Shown: positions 17,072 to 29,040, counted from the stretch's first letter. The stretch: 64,000 bases of DNA from Thiomicrorhabdus arctica DSM 13458 (GCF_000381085.1 NZ_KB905899.1:1488001-1552000); one strand, 5' to 3'. Numbers and translations are program-made. Notes: generated by a model not told the origin, from the sequence alone.

Positions 17072-19840
17072 GTGTCACTCTTTCATAGATTTAAGACTAA
17101 ACTGAGTTATAAGCTTCATATCCCAATTATTTTTGTCTTTATTCTTGGATTGGTAACCGTCACGCTGAATGCAGTACACTCGATTCAGAAACTCACCCAG
17201 GAAAAGCATTTAGAAGTTCAAGACACCTATCAACACTACGCCAAAAAAGCATTGCAAACACAATACCAAATAGCACTTACCAACGTCATTGCCATCGCCA
17301 ACAACAGTGAAATACAACAAGCTCTTTTTGAAAAAGACCGTCCTACTGCACAAATCCTATTGAATAAACTTCTTGAGCAATACACCGCCTATACGGATTT
17401 TCATAATATAAAAATCCATCTTCATACCCTTGATCTTCATAGTTTTTTACGCAGCTGGCGTCCAGACAATAATGGAGATGATCTTAGCCCCTTCCGTTAT
17501 TCCCTTCATCAGCTGCAAAAAACCCAGAAACCATTCGCGACCATTGAACTAGGCCGCGCGGGGATTTTGTTGCGTGGTCTATCCCCCATTAAATACCAAG
17601 GAAAAATCATTGGTTCGGTAGAATTCATCCAAAGCTTTGACAGCATCATCGGTGAACTCAAACATGAGCACCAATTAAAGTCTCTTGTATTGAGTCCCTA
17701 TGACAAAACGATCAATTACTTCAATAGCCCTATCATGGTGGGAAGCCAGTACGTTCTATTAAATGGCAATCTAAACACTAACCAGAAAATAATTCAGTCT
17801 TTAACCGATAAAGATTTTGGTGTACTAGAAAATAAAAAGCCAATCACTAAAGCGGGACTATACCTCACAGGTATCCCACTAGTTGACTTTAGCAATAAAC
17901 GCATTGGTTGGTTTTTAGTCGCGGACTCTTTAGCAAATGTCGATAATATTATTGACCATGCCCAACAGGCATTACTCTTTCAAATCATAATCATGTTGAT
18001 TATCGATTTATTAATTATCCTGCTTCTTGTATGGATATTACATAAATCAATTGTTCAGCCCATATCCAAACTCTCTACACATATTGCTAACTTAAACACG
18101 GTTATTGATGATTTAGACAAATTAAAACAGGCGGACTCTTTCAAAAACCATCGCGAAGATGAAATTGGCACCATCTCTAAAGCTCTGGATCGTTTTATCA
18201 AACACATCAATCACCTACTTCAAAATTTACAAAAGTCTAACAAAATCAATACCGAGTATTTGAAAGCGGTCGATGCCGGTAGCATTGTTTCCAAAGCTAC
18301 CCCCACGGGTATCATCACTTACGTTAACCAAGCCCTATGTGATGCAACCGGCTACTCTGAAACAGAGTTGATTGGCCAACCACATAACATGCTTAGACAC
18401 CCTAGCACACCGAAATCAACCTTTAGGGAGCTATGGCGAACCATTACACATGGCAATATCTGGCATGGTTTATTCAAAAATAAACGCAAGGATGGCTCCT
18501 CTTTCTATGCCAACATCACAGTGGCCCCCATCATGGATGAAAATGGCAATATCATAGAATATTTAGCCTTAAGAGATGATGTTACAGAACTGGTAATGAG
18601 TCAGAAAAAACTGCGTAAAGCTTTCAGTACCGACACCCTGACCAGTTTGGGTAACCGTTTCAAATTGATGGATGACTTTACCCCCTTAGAGAAAGCCTAC
18701 TTAGCCATTATTGATATTCGTTCATTTAAAGAGATTAATGACTTTTATGGTTATGAACTGGGTGACAAAGTCATTGTCGAACTCGGTAATTGCATCTTTG
18801 ATTACTTTGAAGAAAAAGGCTATGAGGTTTATCGCTTACAAGGCGATGAATTTGCCGTCCTCGCCAATGGTGCATTAATAACGGAAGAAGATTTTATCGA
18901 AAAAGTTAAAAATCTGCCTACTCTCCTAGACAGCAACCCTTTCACTATTGATGACTATACCCCTGAAATTGACTTGACCCTTGGAATCTCTACCAATATT
19001 AAGGATTTATTTACCGAGGCAGACATTGCCCATAATACCGCAAAAAAACTTAATAAAAACTTCCTGAAATATTCCAAAAGACTAAAAACCAGTGATGAGT
19101 ATAAAAACAACTTATTATGGACTGGCCATGTCAAAAAGGCCTTAGCGCAAGGACGTATTCTCAGTTACTATCAACCCATCGTCAATAATGTTTCACGAAA
19201 GGTCGAGAAATATGAAGCGCTTGTTAGAATGGCGACAGAAGGCAAAAAAGATAAAATAATTTCGCCTTTCTTCTTTTTAGAAATTTCCAAAAAGGCTCGA
19301 CTCTACAGCAAAATAACCGAGACCATGATTGAAAATAGTTTTCGGTATTTTGCAAATCGCAGCGAACAGATATCTATTAACCTCACCGCTGACGACATCG
19401 TCAATGATGAGGTGGTTGAATACCTCATTCTAATGTTAGATAAATACAATATTGGAGAACGCGTAGTCCTTGAAATTGTTGAATCTGAAGGTATTCAGAA
19501 TTTTGAAGAGGTTGAACATTTCATACGTAGGCTCAAAGAGAAGGGCTGTAAAATTGCCGTGGATGACTTTGGTACTGGGTACTCTAACTTTGAGTTTTTA
19601 CTTAAACTTAAACCCGATTTTTTAAAGATTGATGGCAGCATGATTAAGAATATTCACCTAGATCCTCATGTTTATAATGTCGTGGAAATTATTGTCGCCT
19701 TTGCAAAAAAGAATGGTATTAAAACCATTGCTGAATTTGTCAGTGAAGAGGTGATCTTCGATATTGTGACGGATCTTGGCATTGATTACTCACAAGGGTA
19801 TTATTTTGGAGAACCCAAAGCCAGTGCTCTTCCTGCTTAG
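17072..19840 (+). CDS. Cache-HAMP-PAS-GGDEF-EAL signalling protein, likely c-di-GMP phosphodiesterase
   Basis: A 922-residue inner-membrane protein starting at GTG. Order: TM1 (about 16-36), a large periplasmic cache-like sensor (about 37-298), TM2 (about 300-323), HAMP (to about 375), PAS (about 395-510, with TGIITYVNQALCDATGY), GGDEF domain (about 518-670) and EAL domain (about 690-915). The GGDEF signature is degenerate (RLQGDEF), so cyclase activity is doubtful. The EAL domain keeps YEALVR, EIVESE, DDFGTGYSN, KIDGSMIKN and QGYYFGEP. On family knowledge it should hydrolyse c-di-GMP, with the GGDEF part possibly a GTP sensor. It stands alone; the ligand is unknown. Confidence 0.9.
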   Translation: MSLFHRFKTKLSYKLHIPIIFVFILGLVTVTLNAVHSIQKLTQEKHLEVQDTYQHYAKKALQTQYQIALTNVIAIANNSEIQQALFEKDRPTAQILLNKLLEQYTAYTDFHNIKIHLHTLDLHSFLRSWRPDNNGDDLSPFRYSLHQLQKTQKPFATIELGRAGILLRGLSPIKYQGKIIGSVEFIQSFDSIIGELKHEHQLKSLVLSPYDKTINYFNSPIMVGSQYVLLNGNLNTNQKIIQSLTDKDFGVLENKKPITKAGLYLTGIPLVDFSNKRIGWFLVADSLANVDNIIDHAQQALLFQIIIMLIIDLLIILLLVWILHKSIVQPISKLSTHIANLNTVIDDLDKLKQADSFKNHREDEIGTISKALDRFIKHINHLLQNLQKSNKINTEYLKAVDAGSIVSKATPTGIITYVNQALCDATGYSETELIGQPHNMLRHPSTPKSTFRELWRTITHGNIWHGLFKNKRKDGSSFYANITVAPIMDENGNIIEYLALRDDVTELVMSQKKLRKAFSTDTLTSLGNRFKLMDDFTPLEKAYLAIIDIRSFKEINDFYGYELGDKVIVELGNCIFDYFEEKGYEVYRLQGDEFAVLANGALITEEDFIEKVKNLPTLLDSNPFTIDDYTPEIDLTLGISTNIKDLFTEADIAHNTAKKLNKNFLKYSKRLKTSDEYKNNLLWTGHVKKALAQGRILSYYQPIVNNVSRKVEKYEALVRMATEGKKDKIISPFFFLEISKKARLYSKITETMIENSFRYFANRSEQISINLTADDIVNDEVVEYLILMLDKYNIGERVVLEIVESEGIQNFEEVEHFIRRLKEKGCKIAVDDFGTGYSNFEFLLKLKPDFLKIDGSMIKNIHLDPHVYNVVEIIVAFAKKNGIKTIAEFVSEEVIFDIVTDLGIDYSQGYYFGEPKASALPA

Positions 19841-19846
19841 GCTTAT

Positions 19847-20578
19847 TCAGAGCGACCATTCCTCAGCTAATGCTTTCGCCAAGAATTGATCTCGTGTTGT
19901 CAGGCTAGATTCCGACACCCATAACGGTGCATGCGAAATCCGCCAAACCGGTCGGTTTTTCATAATCGATGTGAAATATTCTGCATCAAGATGCTGCTCT
20001 AACCATCTCTTTAAATAACGATAAATGGACTGCTCAAACCAATGTTTATCGACATGTGCAAACTGCCTGACGAAAGGAAACAGGGCTATATCTGTCATAC
20101 TGATATTCTTAGCATTTAGTGCCAACAGCTTACTCACTGAAAAGCTGTGTGCCAGCAACTCTTCGAGTGTTTGTAAAAAGTCCTCTCCTCTTAATCGATA
20201 AGTTTCCGGTAACTCATCAGGAAAACGTTCCGCGTATTTGTAATGATCTAAATGTGTCTTGAACTCATTATCGCAAAGATCAATCAAAGAGGTCATTTCA
20301 GCAAAGGCTTTCTCCTTCTCCGACGGTAGCCAGTTCAACTTATCACTTTGCGACAAAGCCCAAAGCATAATGTCACAGCTCTCATCAATTACCTGGCCAT
20401 CCGGCAAAATCAAGACCGGTACAGTGCCTTTCGGTGAAGCAGCTAACATCTCAACTGGTTTGTCCCAAAAAACAATCTCACGCTGCTCTACTTGCACACC
20501 TGAAGCCATAATCGCCATCCGTGCACGCATGGCATAAGGGCAACGCCGATAAGAGTACAAAATGGGAAAATTGACCAT
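19847..20578 (-). CDS. Glutathione S-transferase family protein
   Basis: A 243-residue cytoplasmic protein with an N-terminal thioredoxin-fold GST domain (about 5-80) and a helical C-terminal domain (about 90-230). RRCPYAMRARMA carries Cys13 in the position of the catalytic Cys of omega/lambda-like GSTs, and GTVPVL supplies the conserved cis-Pro. DESCDIMLW matches the glutathione-binding ES/SxxI element. The substrate cannot be told. It is convergent with the EAL-domain gene (6-base gap). Confidence 0.82.
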   Translation of the reverse strand: MVNFPILYSYRRCPYAMRARMAIMASGVQVEQREIVFWDKPVEMLAASPKGTVPVLILPDGQVIDESCDIMLWALSQSDKLNWLPSEKEKAFAEMTSLIDLCDNEFKTHLDHYKYAERFPDELPETYRLRGEDFLQTLEELLAHSFSVSKLLALNAKNISMTDIALFPFVRQFAHVDKHWFEQSIYRYLKRWLEQHLDAEYFTSIMKNRPVWRISHAPLWVSESSLTTRDQFLAKALAEEWSL

Positions 20579-20610
20579 AAATCACTCCAAATAAGATTAA
20601 ATATCAAAGA

Positions 20611-20646
20611 CCATACAAAGTGACCCGGCCGGGTCACTTTGTATGG
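20611..20646. repeat. 36-bp perfect palindrome between the GST gene and groEL terminator
   Basis: The two 18-base halves are exact reverse complements with no loop; the centre CCCGGCCGGG lies at 20624-20633. Its inner 16 bases fit TGACC(A/C)GGCC(T/G)GGTCA, the palindrome found elsewhere in the window. It begins 32 bases upstream of the GST start codon, so it could be an operator for that gene. There is no T-run to make it a classical terminator. Confidence 0.75.
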
Positions 20647-20695
20647 ACTCTAAAGACAACATTATAAAACGATATAAATCAAAAGCACCATTCAC

Positions 20696-20722
20696 AAAAA
20701 AGCCCGCATTAAGCGGGCTTTC
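20696..20722 (-). terminator. Terminator of the groESL operon
   Basis: Stem AGCCCGC/GCGGGCT extended by A-T pairs, loop of 5, followed on the minus strand by a run of Ts. It is about 165 bases past the groEL stop. Confidence 0.88.
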
Positions 20723-20741
20723 AAAAAATAAGCGCTAAGCA

Positions 20742-20884
20742 AATTTTTGGGTTGAGAGGTTCAGTATTGCGTTAGCTTCAAGGCGAGAATTTGAACCGAA
20801 GCGCAGTGTGCTACTGGCACATGAGCATCGGAAGCAAATTCTCAACGCAGAAGATCGCGTGAAAATGAGCCTCTCAATCAAAAA

Positions 20885-20886
<2 letters not shown>
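20742..20886 (-). repeat. Long imperfect hairpin in the groEL 3' untranslated region
   Basis: Arms of about 70 bases pair across nearly the whole 145 bases between the groEL stop and the terminator. Matching blocks include AATTTTTG and TTGAGAGG at the outer ends, GAGAATTTG with CAAATTCTC in the middle, and CCGA-x-GC-x-CA with its complement near the tip. The outer end touches the groEL stop codon. It could be a structured 3' UTR that protects the mRNA or a decayed MITE-like element. No transposase is nearby. Confidence 0.65.
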
Positions 20887-22528
<1,642 letters not shown>

Positions 22529-22603
22529 TTAAATTCTTGAAAATTCTATTAATAACCACTCTACCAGCCCAGATCAGTAATGGGTGCAGAGTACTTTTGT
22601 TAT

Positions 22604-22894
22604 TTAATCGATAATTGCGATGATGTCATCTTCACGCAAAATAGTTAAAGTTTCACCTTTATCATCTTTAGTCTCTTGACCTTGATACTGGGCAAACATT
22701 ACCTTATCACCGGTTTTTACCGTCATAGGAATAATAGTACCTGCATCCGATGCCTTGCCTGGACCAACAGCAAGTACTTCACCTAAATTCTGCTTCTCTT
22801 GAGCTGAACCTGGTAAAAGAATCCCACCAGCAGATTCTTTTTCTTCTTCAACGCGGCGAATAACAACACGGTCATGTAATGGCTTGATGTTCAT
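22604..22894 (-). CDS. groES: Co-chaperonin GroES, 10 kDa subunit
   Basis: The 96-residue lid of GroEL. It has the N-terminal signature MNIKPLHDRVVIRR and the mobile loop ESAGGILLPGSAQEK near 20-35, plus DKVMFAQYQG near 64. It is the first gene of groESL, 87 bases before groEL, with an AGGAG-like ribosome binding site. Confidence 0.99.
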   Translation of the reverse strand: MNIKPLHDRVVIRRVEEEKESAGGILLPGSAQEKQNLGEVLAVGPGKASDAGTIIPMTVKTGDKVMFAQYQGQETKDDKGETLTILREDDIIAIID

Positions 22895-22992
22895 AGGTAT
22901 CTCCTAAAGTTTAAATAATATGGGGGTTCAAGGTTGTTTCGATGACAGCCGAAACAGTATTTTTTAAGACTAAATCAATTAGACAAATGAAT

Positions 22993-23019
22993 TTAGCACT
23001 CTATCCTTGAGAGTGCTAA
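22993..23019 (-). promoter_or_regulatory. CIRCE operator upstream of groES
   Basis: A perfect 9-9-9 element: TTAGCACTC, nine bases, GAGTGCTAA. CIRCE is the binding site of the heat-shock repressor HrcA. It lies immediately after the -10 of the groES promoter, so bound HrcA would block initiation. hrcA itself is not in the window. Confidence 0.97.
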
Positions 23020-23021
23020 TT

Positions 23022-23049
23022 ATTTTAGTCATCTAGGGCTGTCTGTCAA
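23022..23049 (-). promoter_or_regulatory. Sigma-70-type promoter of groESL
   Basis: Minus-strand -35 TTGACA (23044-23049), 16-base spacer and -10 TAAAAT (23022-23027), directly upstream of the CIRCE operator. Confidence 0.8.
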
Positions 23050-23104
23050 CTAAATATGGGGAGTTGTTGAAATGAATTCAAGAGTGTAAGAAAAAAATAG
23101 GGAA

Positions 23105-23120
23105 TGATCAGGCCTGGTTA
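23105..23120. repeat. Copy of the TGACCAGGCCTGGTCA palindrome (imperfect)
   Basis: TGATCAGGCCTGGTTA lies between the proB stop and the groESL promoter. It differs from the perfect 16-bp palindrome at two positions. Confidence 0.55.
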
Positions 23121-23185
23121 TTAGGAATATAGGGTTGTACACCGAGCATAAAGCAAAGTATTTACGATCAACGTAAAGAGCTCAC

Positions 23186-24310
23186 TTAATCGGTCAAAAC
23201 CAGATTATCACGATGAATAAGTGATTCAGCGTCTATATACCCTAAAATAGATTCAATTTGACTACTTGGTTTACCCAGTAATTTTGCAGATTCATTCGCC
23301 GCGTAGTTGATCAATCCACGCCCCACTTCCTGGCCGGATTCGTCATAGCAAATGACCATCTCGCCCCGCTGAAACAAACCACACTGAGACTTGACTCCGA
23401 TTGGCAATAAACTTTTACCAGAGGAACGAACCATCTCTACTGCACCACTGTCCAGAACCAACGTACCCTTGACTTGCAAGTGGCCCGCTAGCCATTGTTG
23501 ACGAGCTGTTAAAGGTTCTAAATCCGGAATCAATAAGGTTCCAAATGGTTCCCCTTGAAACAACTTAGACAAGATATCGGGCTCCCGCCCAGACGCAATC
23601 AAAGTAGCCGTTCCAGAACGGGCTGCACGTTTAGCCGCCATGACCTTGGTATACATCCCCCCTTTTCCTAGAGACCCTCCCTCTGGACTTGCCATCGCTT
23701 CAATATCTTTGCGACTCACTTGTGCTTCTGTAATAAGCTGGGCATTAGGGTTTTCTCGAGGGTTATCATTATACAAACCATCCTGGTCTGTCAAAATAAC
23801 CATCACATCAGCGGAGATTAAATTCGCAGTCAATGCCCCCAAGGTATCATTGTCACCAAAACAAATCTCATCTGTCACTACCGCGTCATTTTCATTAATG
23901 ATCGGTACAACGCCATATTCTAAAAGGGTTTCAATAGTATTTTTGACATTTAAGTAACGCTTTCGATTAGACAAATCATCATGCGTCATTAAAATTTGAG
24001 CAGACTGAATATCAAATTCAGCAAATAAGGATTCGTAGGCTTGAATCAAACCCATCTGACCTACCGACGCGGCGGCCTGTAGTTCATTTAAAGCAGAAGG
24101 ACGAGAGGTCCAACCTAAGCGTTTCATGCCTTCAGCAATCGAACCTGAAGAGACTAAAACAACCTCAACACCCTGCTTTTTAAGGAAGACCATTTGGGCA
24201 ACCCAGTGCGCCAGCGCCGTTTTATTTAAGCCTTGACCATCATCCGTCAATAAGGCACTGCCGATTTTGATGACCCAACGTTTTGTATTTTTTAACTCTT
24301 CACGATTCAT
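23186..24310 (-). CDS. proB: Glutamate 5-kinase
   Basis: The first step of proline synthesis, ATP-dependent phosphorylation of glutamate. The 374-residue protein has an amino-acid kinase domain (VIKIGSALL near 14, [11 protein letters not shown] near 50, NENDAV near 140, LTDQDGLY near 175, GGMYTK near 220) and a C-terminal PUA domain (about 280-355), the usual bacterial layout. It is last in rplU-rpmA-obgE-proB. Confidence 0.97.
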   Translation of the reverse strand: MNREELKNTKRWVIKIGSALLTDDGQGLNKTALAHWVAQMVFLKKQGVEVVLVSSGSIAEGMKRLGWTSRPSALNELQAAASVGQMGLIQAYESLFAEFDIQSAQILMTHDDLSNRKRYLNVKNTIETLLEYGVVPIINENDAVVTDEICFGDNDTLGALTANLISADVMVILTDQDGLYNDNPRENPNAQLITEAQVSRKDIEAMASPEGGSLGKGGMYTKVMAAKRAARSGTATLIASGREPDILSKLFQGEPFGTLLIPDLEPLTARQQWLAGHLQVKGTLVLDSGAVEMVRSSGKSLLPIGVKSQCGLFQRGEMVICYDESGQEVGRGLINYAANESAKLLGKPSSQIESILGYIDAESLIHRDNLVLTD

Positions 24311-24372
24311 TTTGTAACCAAACGCGTTAAATATAGAACTTAAAATTTAAATTCATAATTTCAATAAAATCT

Positions 24373-25461
<1,089 letters not shown>

Positions 25462-25579
25462 TCAATTAACGCCTCACCGCTTTTTAATAAACGCTGAGCG
25501 ACTTATTTTATCAAAACCTTGCCAAGCAAGTGACTATACCCATTAATAATGAACGTTAGTCTGTTTTTTATCTACAAAC

Positions 25580-25609
25580 AAAAACGCCCCGTCAATGCGG
25601 GGCGTTTTT
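25580..25609 (-). terminator. Terminator after rpmA
   Basis: Stem AAAACGCCCCG/CGGGGCGTTTT with a 6-base loop; the minus strand ends in Ts. It lies 20 bases past the rpmA stop and should end most rplU-rpmA transcripts before obgE. Confidence 0.92.
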
Positions 25610-25628
25610 AGATAAGTTGAAACTGAAA

Positions 25629-25886
25629 TTATTCAGAAACAATCGTTACGTATGTACGTAATGGCTTACCTTTATAAACAAACGCAACCGCGCCGTCTGC
25701 TTTAGCGAATAAGGTATCATCCTTACCGCGACCAACGTTTACACCTGGGTGAAACTTAGTCCCACGCTGACGAACGATAATGCTTCCTGCAGAAACTTGC
25801 TCACCACCGAATGCTTTAACGCCAAGGCGTTTGGCATTGGAGTCGCGACCGTTTTTAGTACTACCTGCTGCTTTCTTATGAGCCAT
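25629..25886 (-). CDS. rpmA: 50S ribosomal protein L27
   Basis: An 85-residue ribosomal protein at the peptidyl-transferase centre. The N-terminus [16 protein letters not shown] is canonical, so there is no cleavable extension of the Firmicute type, and [15 protein letters not shown] follows near 31-45. It is 69 bases downstream of rplU. Confidence 0.99.
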   Translation of the reverse strand: MAHKKAAGSTKNGRDSNAKRLGVKAFGGEQVSAGSIIVRQRGTKFHPGVNVGRGKDDTLFAKADGAVAFVYKGKPLRTYVTIVSE

Positions 25887-25955
25887 GGTATAGTCCTTTA
25901 ATTAACAGCGTTGCCCCCTACTAAGAAGCAACCCCTGTTTCGATTCAATTATTAT

Positions 25956-26270
25956 TTAAGCTGAAATCTTACCGATTTTTACTTCAGTATAATTCTGGCG
26001 GTGGCCTTGCTTAGTTTTAGATCGGTTCTTACGACGACGGAACTTGATGATGGTTACTTTCTTACCACGACCGTTTGATTCAACAGTAGCTGCAATTTTT
26101 GCACCTTCAACAAAAGGCGAGCCGATTTTAATATCCGCACCTTCACCAATCATCAATACTTCGTCAAATTCAACTGTATCACCAGCTTCTGCATTTAAAG
26201 ATTCAATGCGTAGAGTTTGACCTTCACGAACTCGATATTGCTTACCACCGGTTTTAATTACTGCATACAT
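25956..26270 (-). CDS. rplU: 50S ribosomal protein L21
   Basis: A 104-residue 23S-binding protein (103 in E. coli). It has [14 protein letters not shown] at the start and [13 protein letters not shown] near 70-82, with KQGHRQ as the C-terminal signature. It is the first gene after a strong promoter at 26332-26360. Confidence 0.99.
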   Translation of the reverse strand: MYAVIKTGGKQYRVREGQTLRIESLNAEAGDTVEFDEVLMIGEGADIKIGSPFVEGAKIAATVESNGRGKKVTIIKFRRRKNRSKTKQGHRQNYTEVKIGKISA

Positions 26271-26623
26271 GAAACTTCTCCCGGATTTTAATAAATTCTG
26301 TTATACAGTCGCAGATTACGACAAAGCCGGGATTATATAGACTTTTTAATACTAGGTCAAAACAAATTAACTCTTTTTTAGAAAAAACCCTACTCTGTTT
26401 AATATAGAGTCGATAGAAAGTTCACATTGACAAAATATTTAAGCCTAACAGATTGATAATTATACCCTATTCAAACAACCCATATCAGCTATCACAACAG
26501 AGTTGAATAGAATCAATAGATGCAATTTTATACTGTTGCCATGCAAACACTGGCGTCCTTCTGCTATTCATACTAAAATAGCGGCTTTCACACTTTTGAT
26601 ATAAATAAACAGCCTTGAAACCC
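26271..26623. other. Divergent promoter region of rplU and ispB
   Basis: These 353 bases hold the rplU promoter. The rest is A+T-rich without a recognised gene. No clear promoter for ispB was found. Confidence 0.6.
26332..26360 (-). promoter_or_regulatory. Promoter of rplU-rpmA
   Basis: Minus-strand -35 TTGACC (26355-26360), 17-base spacer, -10 TATAAT (26332-26337): near-consensus sigma-70. A GC-rich discriminator (CCCGGC) follows, as in growth-rate-controlled promoters. Confidence 0.88.
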
Positions 26624-27589
26624 ATGACTCTTACCGACATCAACACGCTCATTCAGAATGACATTGAAGCCGTCAATCAACTTATCATTGACCGCTTATC
26701 ATCTGATGTTGTTTTGATTAACCAAATTGGCCACTATATTATTAATAGCGGGGGCAAACGATTGCGCCCTTTATTAGTCTTATTGTCGGCACGTGCATGT
26801 GGCTACCAGGGCACAGACCACCACTTAATGGCGGCCGTCATTGAATTCATCCATACCTCAACCTTGCTCCATGATGATGTCGTAGATGAATCCGATACCC
26901 GTCGAGGCAATAAAACAGCCAATGAAGTATGGGGCAATGCCGCCAGCGTTCTTGTGGGAGATTTCTTATACTCCCGTTCATTTGAAATGATGATTGAACC
27001 TGGTCAGATTCGAATCATGCAAGTGATGTCTGAAGCGACTAACGTGATTGCTGAAGGGGAAGTTCTACAACTGCTTAACTGCCATGATGCCGATACCAGT
27101 CAAGAACGTTATATGGAAGTCATTCATCGTAAAACAGCCAAGCTATTTGAAGCCGCGACTCAGATGGGGCCAATTTTAGCCAACAAACCCGAACTAGAAT
27201 CGGCTTTTATCGCCTACGGTCGTCACTTAGGTGCGGCTTTCCAGCTTATTGATGATGTATTGGATTACACTGCAAATGAGATTGAACTGGGTAAAAATAT
27301 CGGTGATGATCTAGCAGAAGGCAAGCCAACGCTGCCATTAATCTATAGCCTTGAGAAAGGGACAGATAACGAAAAATCTATTATTCGTCGCGCCATTGAA
27401 AGTGAAGGAATAGCACTACTCGCAGAAGTAACTGAGATTATTAAAAACTCGGGCGCGATTGATTACACCAAGAAGATTGCGTTAAATGAAGTTAAACTTG
27501 CTAAAAAAGCTTTATCGCCTTTAGCTGACAGTGATTTTAAAAGCGCTCTTAACGCCTTGGCCGACCTCGCAGTCAATCGCTCAAACTAA
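26624..27589 (+). CDS. ispB: Polyprenyl (octaprenyl) diphosphate synthase
   Basis: It elongates farnesyl diphosphate with isopentenyl units to make the quinone side chain. The 321 residues match E. coli IspB (323). The two Asp-rich motifs are DDVVDESD near 84 and DDVLDY near 212, with GGKRLRP near 46. ATG 26624 is preferred over the in-frame TTG at 26615. Divergence from rplU-rpmA is the conserved arrangement. Product chain length is inferred from context. Confidence 0.92.
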   Translation: MTLTDINTLIQNDIEAVNQLIIDRLSSDVVLINQIGHYIINSGGKRLRPLLVLLSARACGYQGTDHHLMAAVIEFIHTSTLLHDDVVDESDTRRGNKTANEVWGNAASVLVGDFLYSRSFEMMIEPGQIRIMQVMSEATNVIAEGEVLQLLNCHDADTSQERYMEVIHRKTAKLFEAATQMGPILANKPELESAFIAYGRHLGAAFQLIDDVLDYTANEIELGKNIGDDLAEGKPTLPLIYSLEKGTDNEKSIIRRAIESEGIALLAEVTEIIKNSGAIDYTKKIALNEVKLAKKALSPLADSDFKSALNALADLAVNRSN

Positions 27590-27677
27590 GCCGATAACAA
27601 TTGATACTCAGACGCAGCATGGCTAAAAACCTAATAATGGTCTTGCCAATTACTGCGGCTAAATTGCCTAAACCATT

Positions 27678-28292
27678 TTAACGTGAATAGACACCTCTTG
27701 ATTTTTTCTGATTGAATTTTTCTAAAGCACGTTGTAGCTCTTCAGCCTCTTTCTGAGCAATTTGTTCCTCAATCTGACGCTTTAGCTCTTCCTGCTCCTG
27801 AGCAACAACGCGCTTATACAACTCTAAATTATTCAACTTAGTTTTATCCCAATCAATACGACGCATTAACCAACGAACCATAAAACGCACCACATGACAT
27901 TGATCACGACTAACGTAAATACGCTCAGACTTTACTCTTAAACCATGCACTCGTTCGACAATAATTAACTGTTCTTCTGAATCAGGACGTACTCTAATAA
28001 AACCAATATTATCCTCATCAAAACTTGTGCTGTAATAAACTCGCACAACTTTGTCCATACTAAAAATGGCTTTCGCCAAAATTGTCGATTCATGCTTGCC
28101 ATTCAAACCCACGGTATGAATAAATATATTCTGAGTCATGATCTGTCTAAAGAAGCCTTCAACCTCTTCAAACGGAATATCTTTATGTAATGATGAGACT
28201 TCAGAAATTCCCGACTTTATCTGTTCGGAACGCCTTTCTAGATGCTTGAAGAAATACTTCACTGCGGGTGCTAAAGTTTTATCATTTTTCAT
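27678..28292 (-). CDS. Hypothetical protein with charged coiled-coil tail
   Basis: No family is recognised. From ATG 28290-28292 the protein has 204 residues, with AGAGG upstream lying inside a short inverted repeat (28300-28318). There is no signal peptide or membrane segment. The first two-thirds look like a folded alpha/beta domain (IFIHTVGLNGKHEST, VVRVYYSTSF, IGFIRVRPDSEEQLIIVERV). The last 55 residues are rich in Glu, Gln and Lys (QEQEELKRQIEEQIAQKEAE) and should form a coiled coil ending in a basic tail. It stands alone between ispB (convergent) and a DUF302 gene. It is likely cytoplasmic; the function is unknown. Confidence 0.7.
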   Translation of the reverse strand: MKNDKTLAPAVKYFFKHLERRSEQIKSGISEVSSLHKDIPFEEVEGFFRQIMTQNIFIHTVGLNGKHESTILAKAIFSMDKVVRVYYSTSFDEDNIGFIRVRPDSEEQLIIVERVHGLRVKSERIYVSRDQCHVVRFMVRWLMRRIDWDKTKLNNLELYKRVVAQEQEELKRQIEEQIAQKEAEELQRALEKFNQKKSRGVYSR

Positions 28293-28656
28293 TTTGTGAA
28301 TACCTCTAAATAAGGTATCGACCAAATGTCTTAAACATTAAGGCTATTTGATAAAAATTAGGAGAGAAATTTTGGGTGAATCGATTATTGATGATTAAAG
28401 ACTAACAGAGTGGCATAACAAGCAGGCCTGAAACATGTTAAGTGTCACTCTCAGCCTGTTATGTATAAAGCTGTCTACACAATGTTATTACTGCTAATCA
28501 TCACTCTCTGACCCACTAAAGTTCAGCGCGACAATCATGGGTGAGAGCAATATCGCAACAGAGTTAAAGAGCTGATAGCTAGGTTTATCACCTCTTTTCT
28601 TGCATGTTTTTTGATTGACTGACCTACCATTGAATTAGGCACAGTGAGCTAAGACT
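28293..28656. other. Gap between the hypothetical gene and the DUF302 gene
   Basis: These 364 bases contain a loose inverted repeat (CATAACA near 28413 and TGTTATG near 28457) flanking a GCAGGCCTG word. No T-run makes it a terminator. No gene was recognised. Confidence 0.45.
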
Positions 28657-29040
28657 TTATTTCGCTTCATCAATCATTTGGATTGTTTCTTGTTCAACGT
28701 CGTTCGCGATCTTAGTTAATGAGTCATCACTTGATAAAAGAGCCAATACTTTTGCGGGCTCGATCATGCCAATATAGGTTTGATCATTTTCCGTAAAAAC
28801 CGAAATACGGCAAGGTAAAGCCATATTCAAACGCATATCAATGGCTAAAACCTCTGCCGCTTTAACAGGATTACACACTTCAAATACTTTACATTCTTCT
28901 TTAAATTCAATACCTTTGCTGCGCAAAGTTGCACCCAAATCATGAATATGCAACACACCAAAACTATGGCTTTTTACCGCAACGTCTAAATCGGCAACAG
29001 CTTGCTCAAATGACTTTTTACTTTCTACTTGATAATACAT
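28657..29040 (-). CDS. DUF302-family protein
   Basis: A 127-residue protein resembling the DUF302 family. It has no signal peptide. YQVESKKSFEQAVADLDVAVKSHSFGVLHIHDL and CKVFEVCNPVKAAEVLAIDMRLNMALPCRISVF are typical blocks in two segments. DUF302 genes often accompany sulfur or redox genes in sulfur bacteria, and this one is on the same strand as the YeeE/YedE permease upstream. A terminator lies between them, so cotranscription is uncertain. Molecular role unknown. Confidence 0.72.
   Translation of the reverse strand: MYYQVESKKSFEQAVADLDVAVKSHSFGVLHIHDLGATLRSKGIEFKEECKVFEVCNPVKAAEVLAIDMRLNMALPCRISVFTENDQTYIGMIEPAKVLALLSSDDSLTKIANDVEQETIQMIDEAK

Noticed and set aside
20770-20800. tRNA-like T-loop (GGTTCAAATTC on the minus strand)
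   Set aside because: No acceptor stem, anticodon arm or D arm can be drawn around it. The word is part of the long hairpin after groEL.
22935-22956. Terminator-like hairpin on the plus strand in the groES leader
   Set aside because: TGTTTCG/CGAAACA with following Ts points away from any upstream plus-strand gene. It may only be leader structure.
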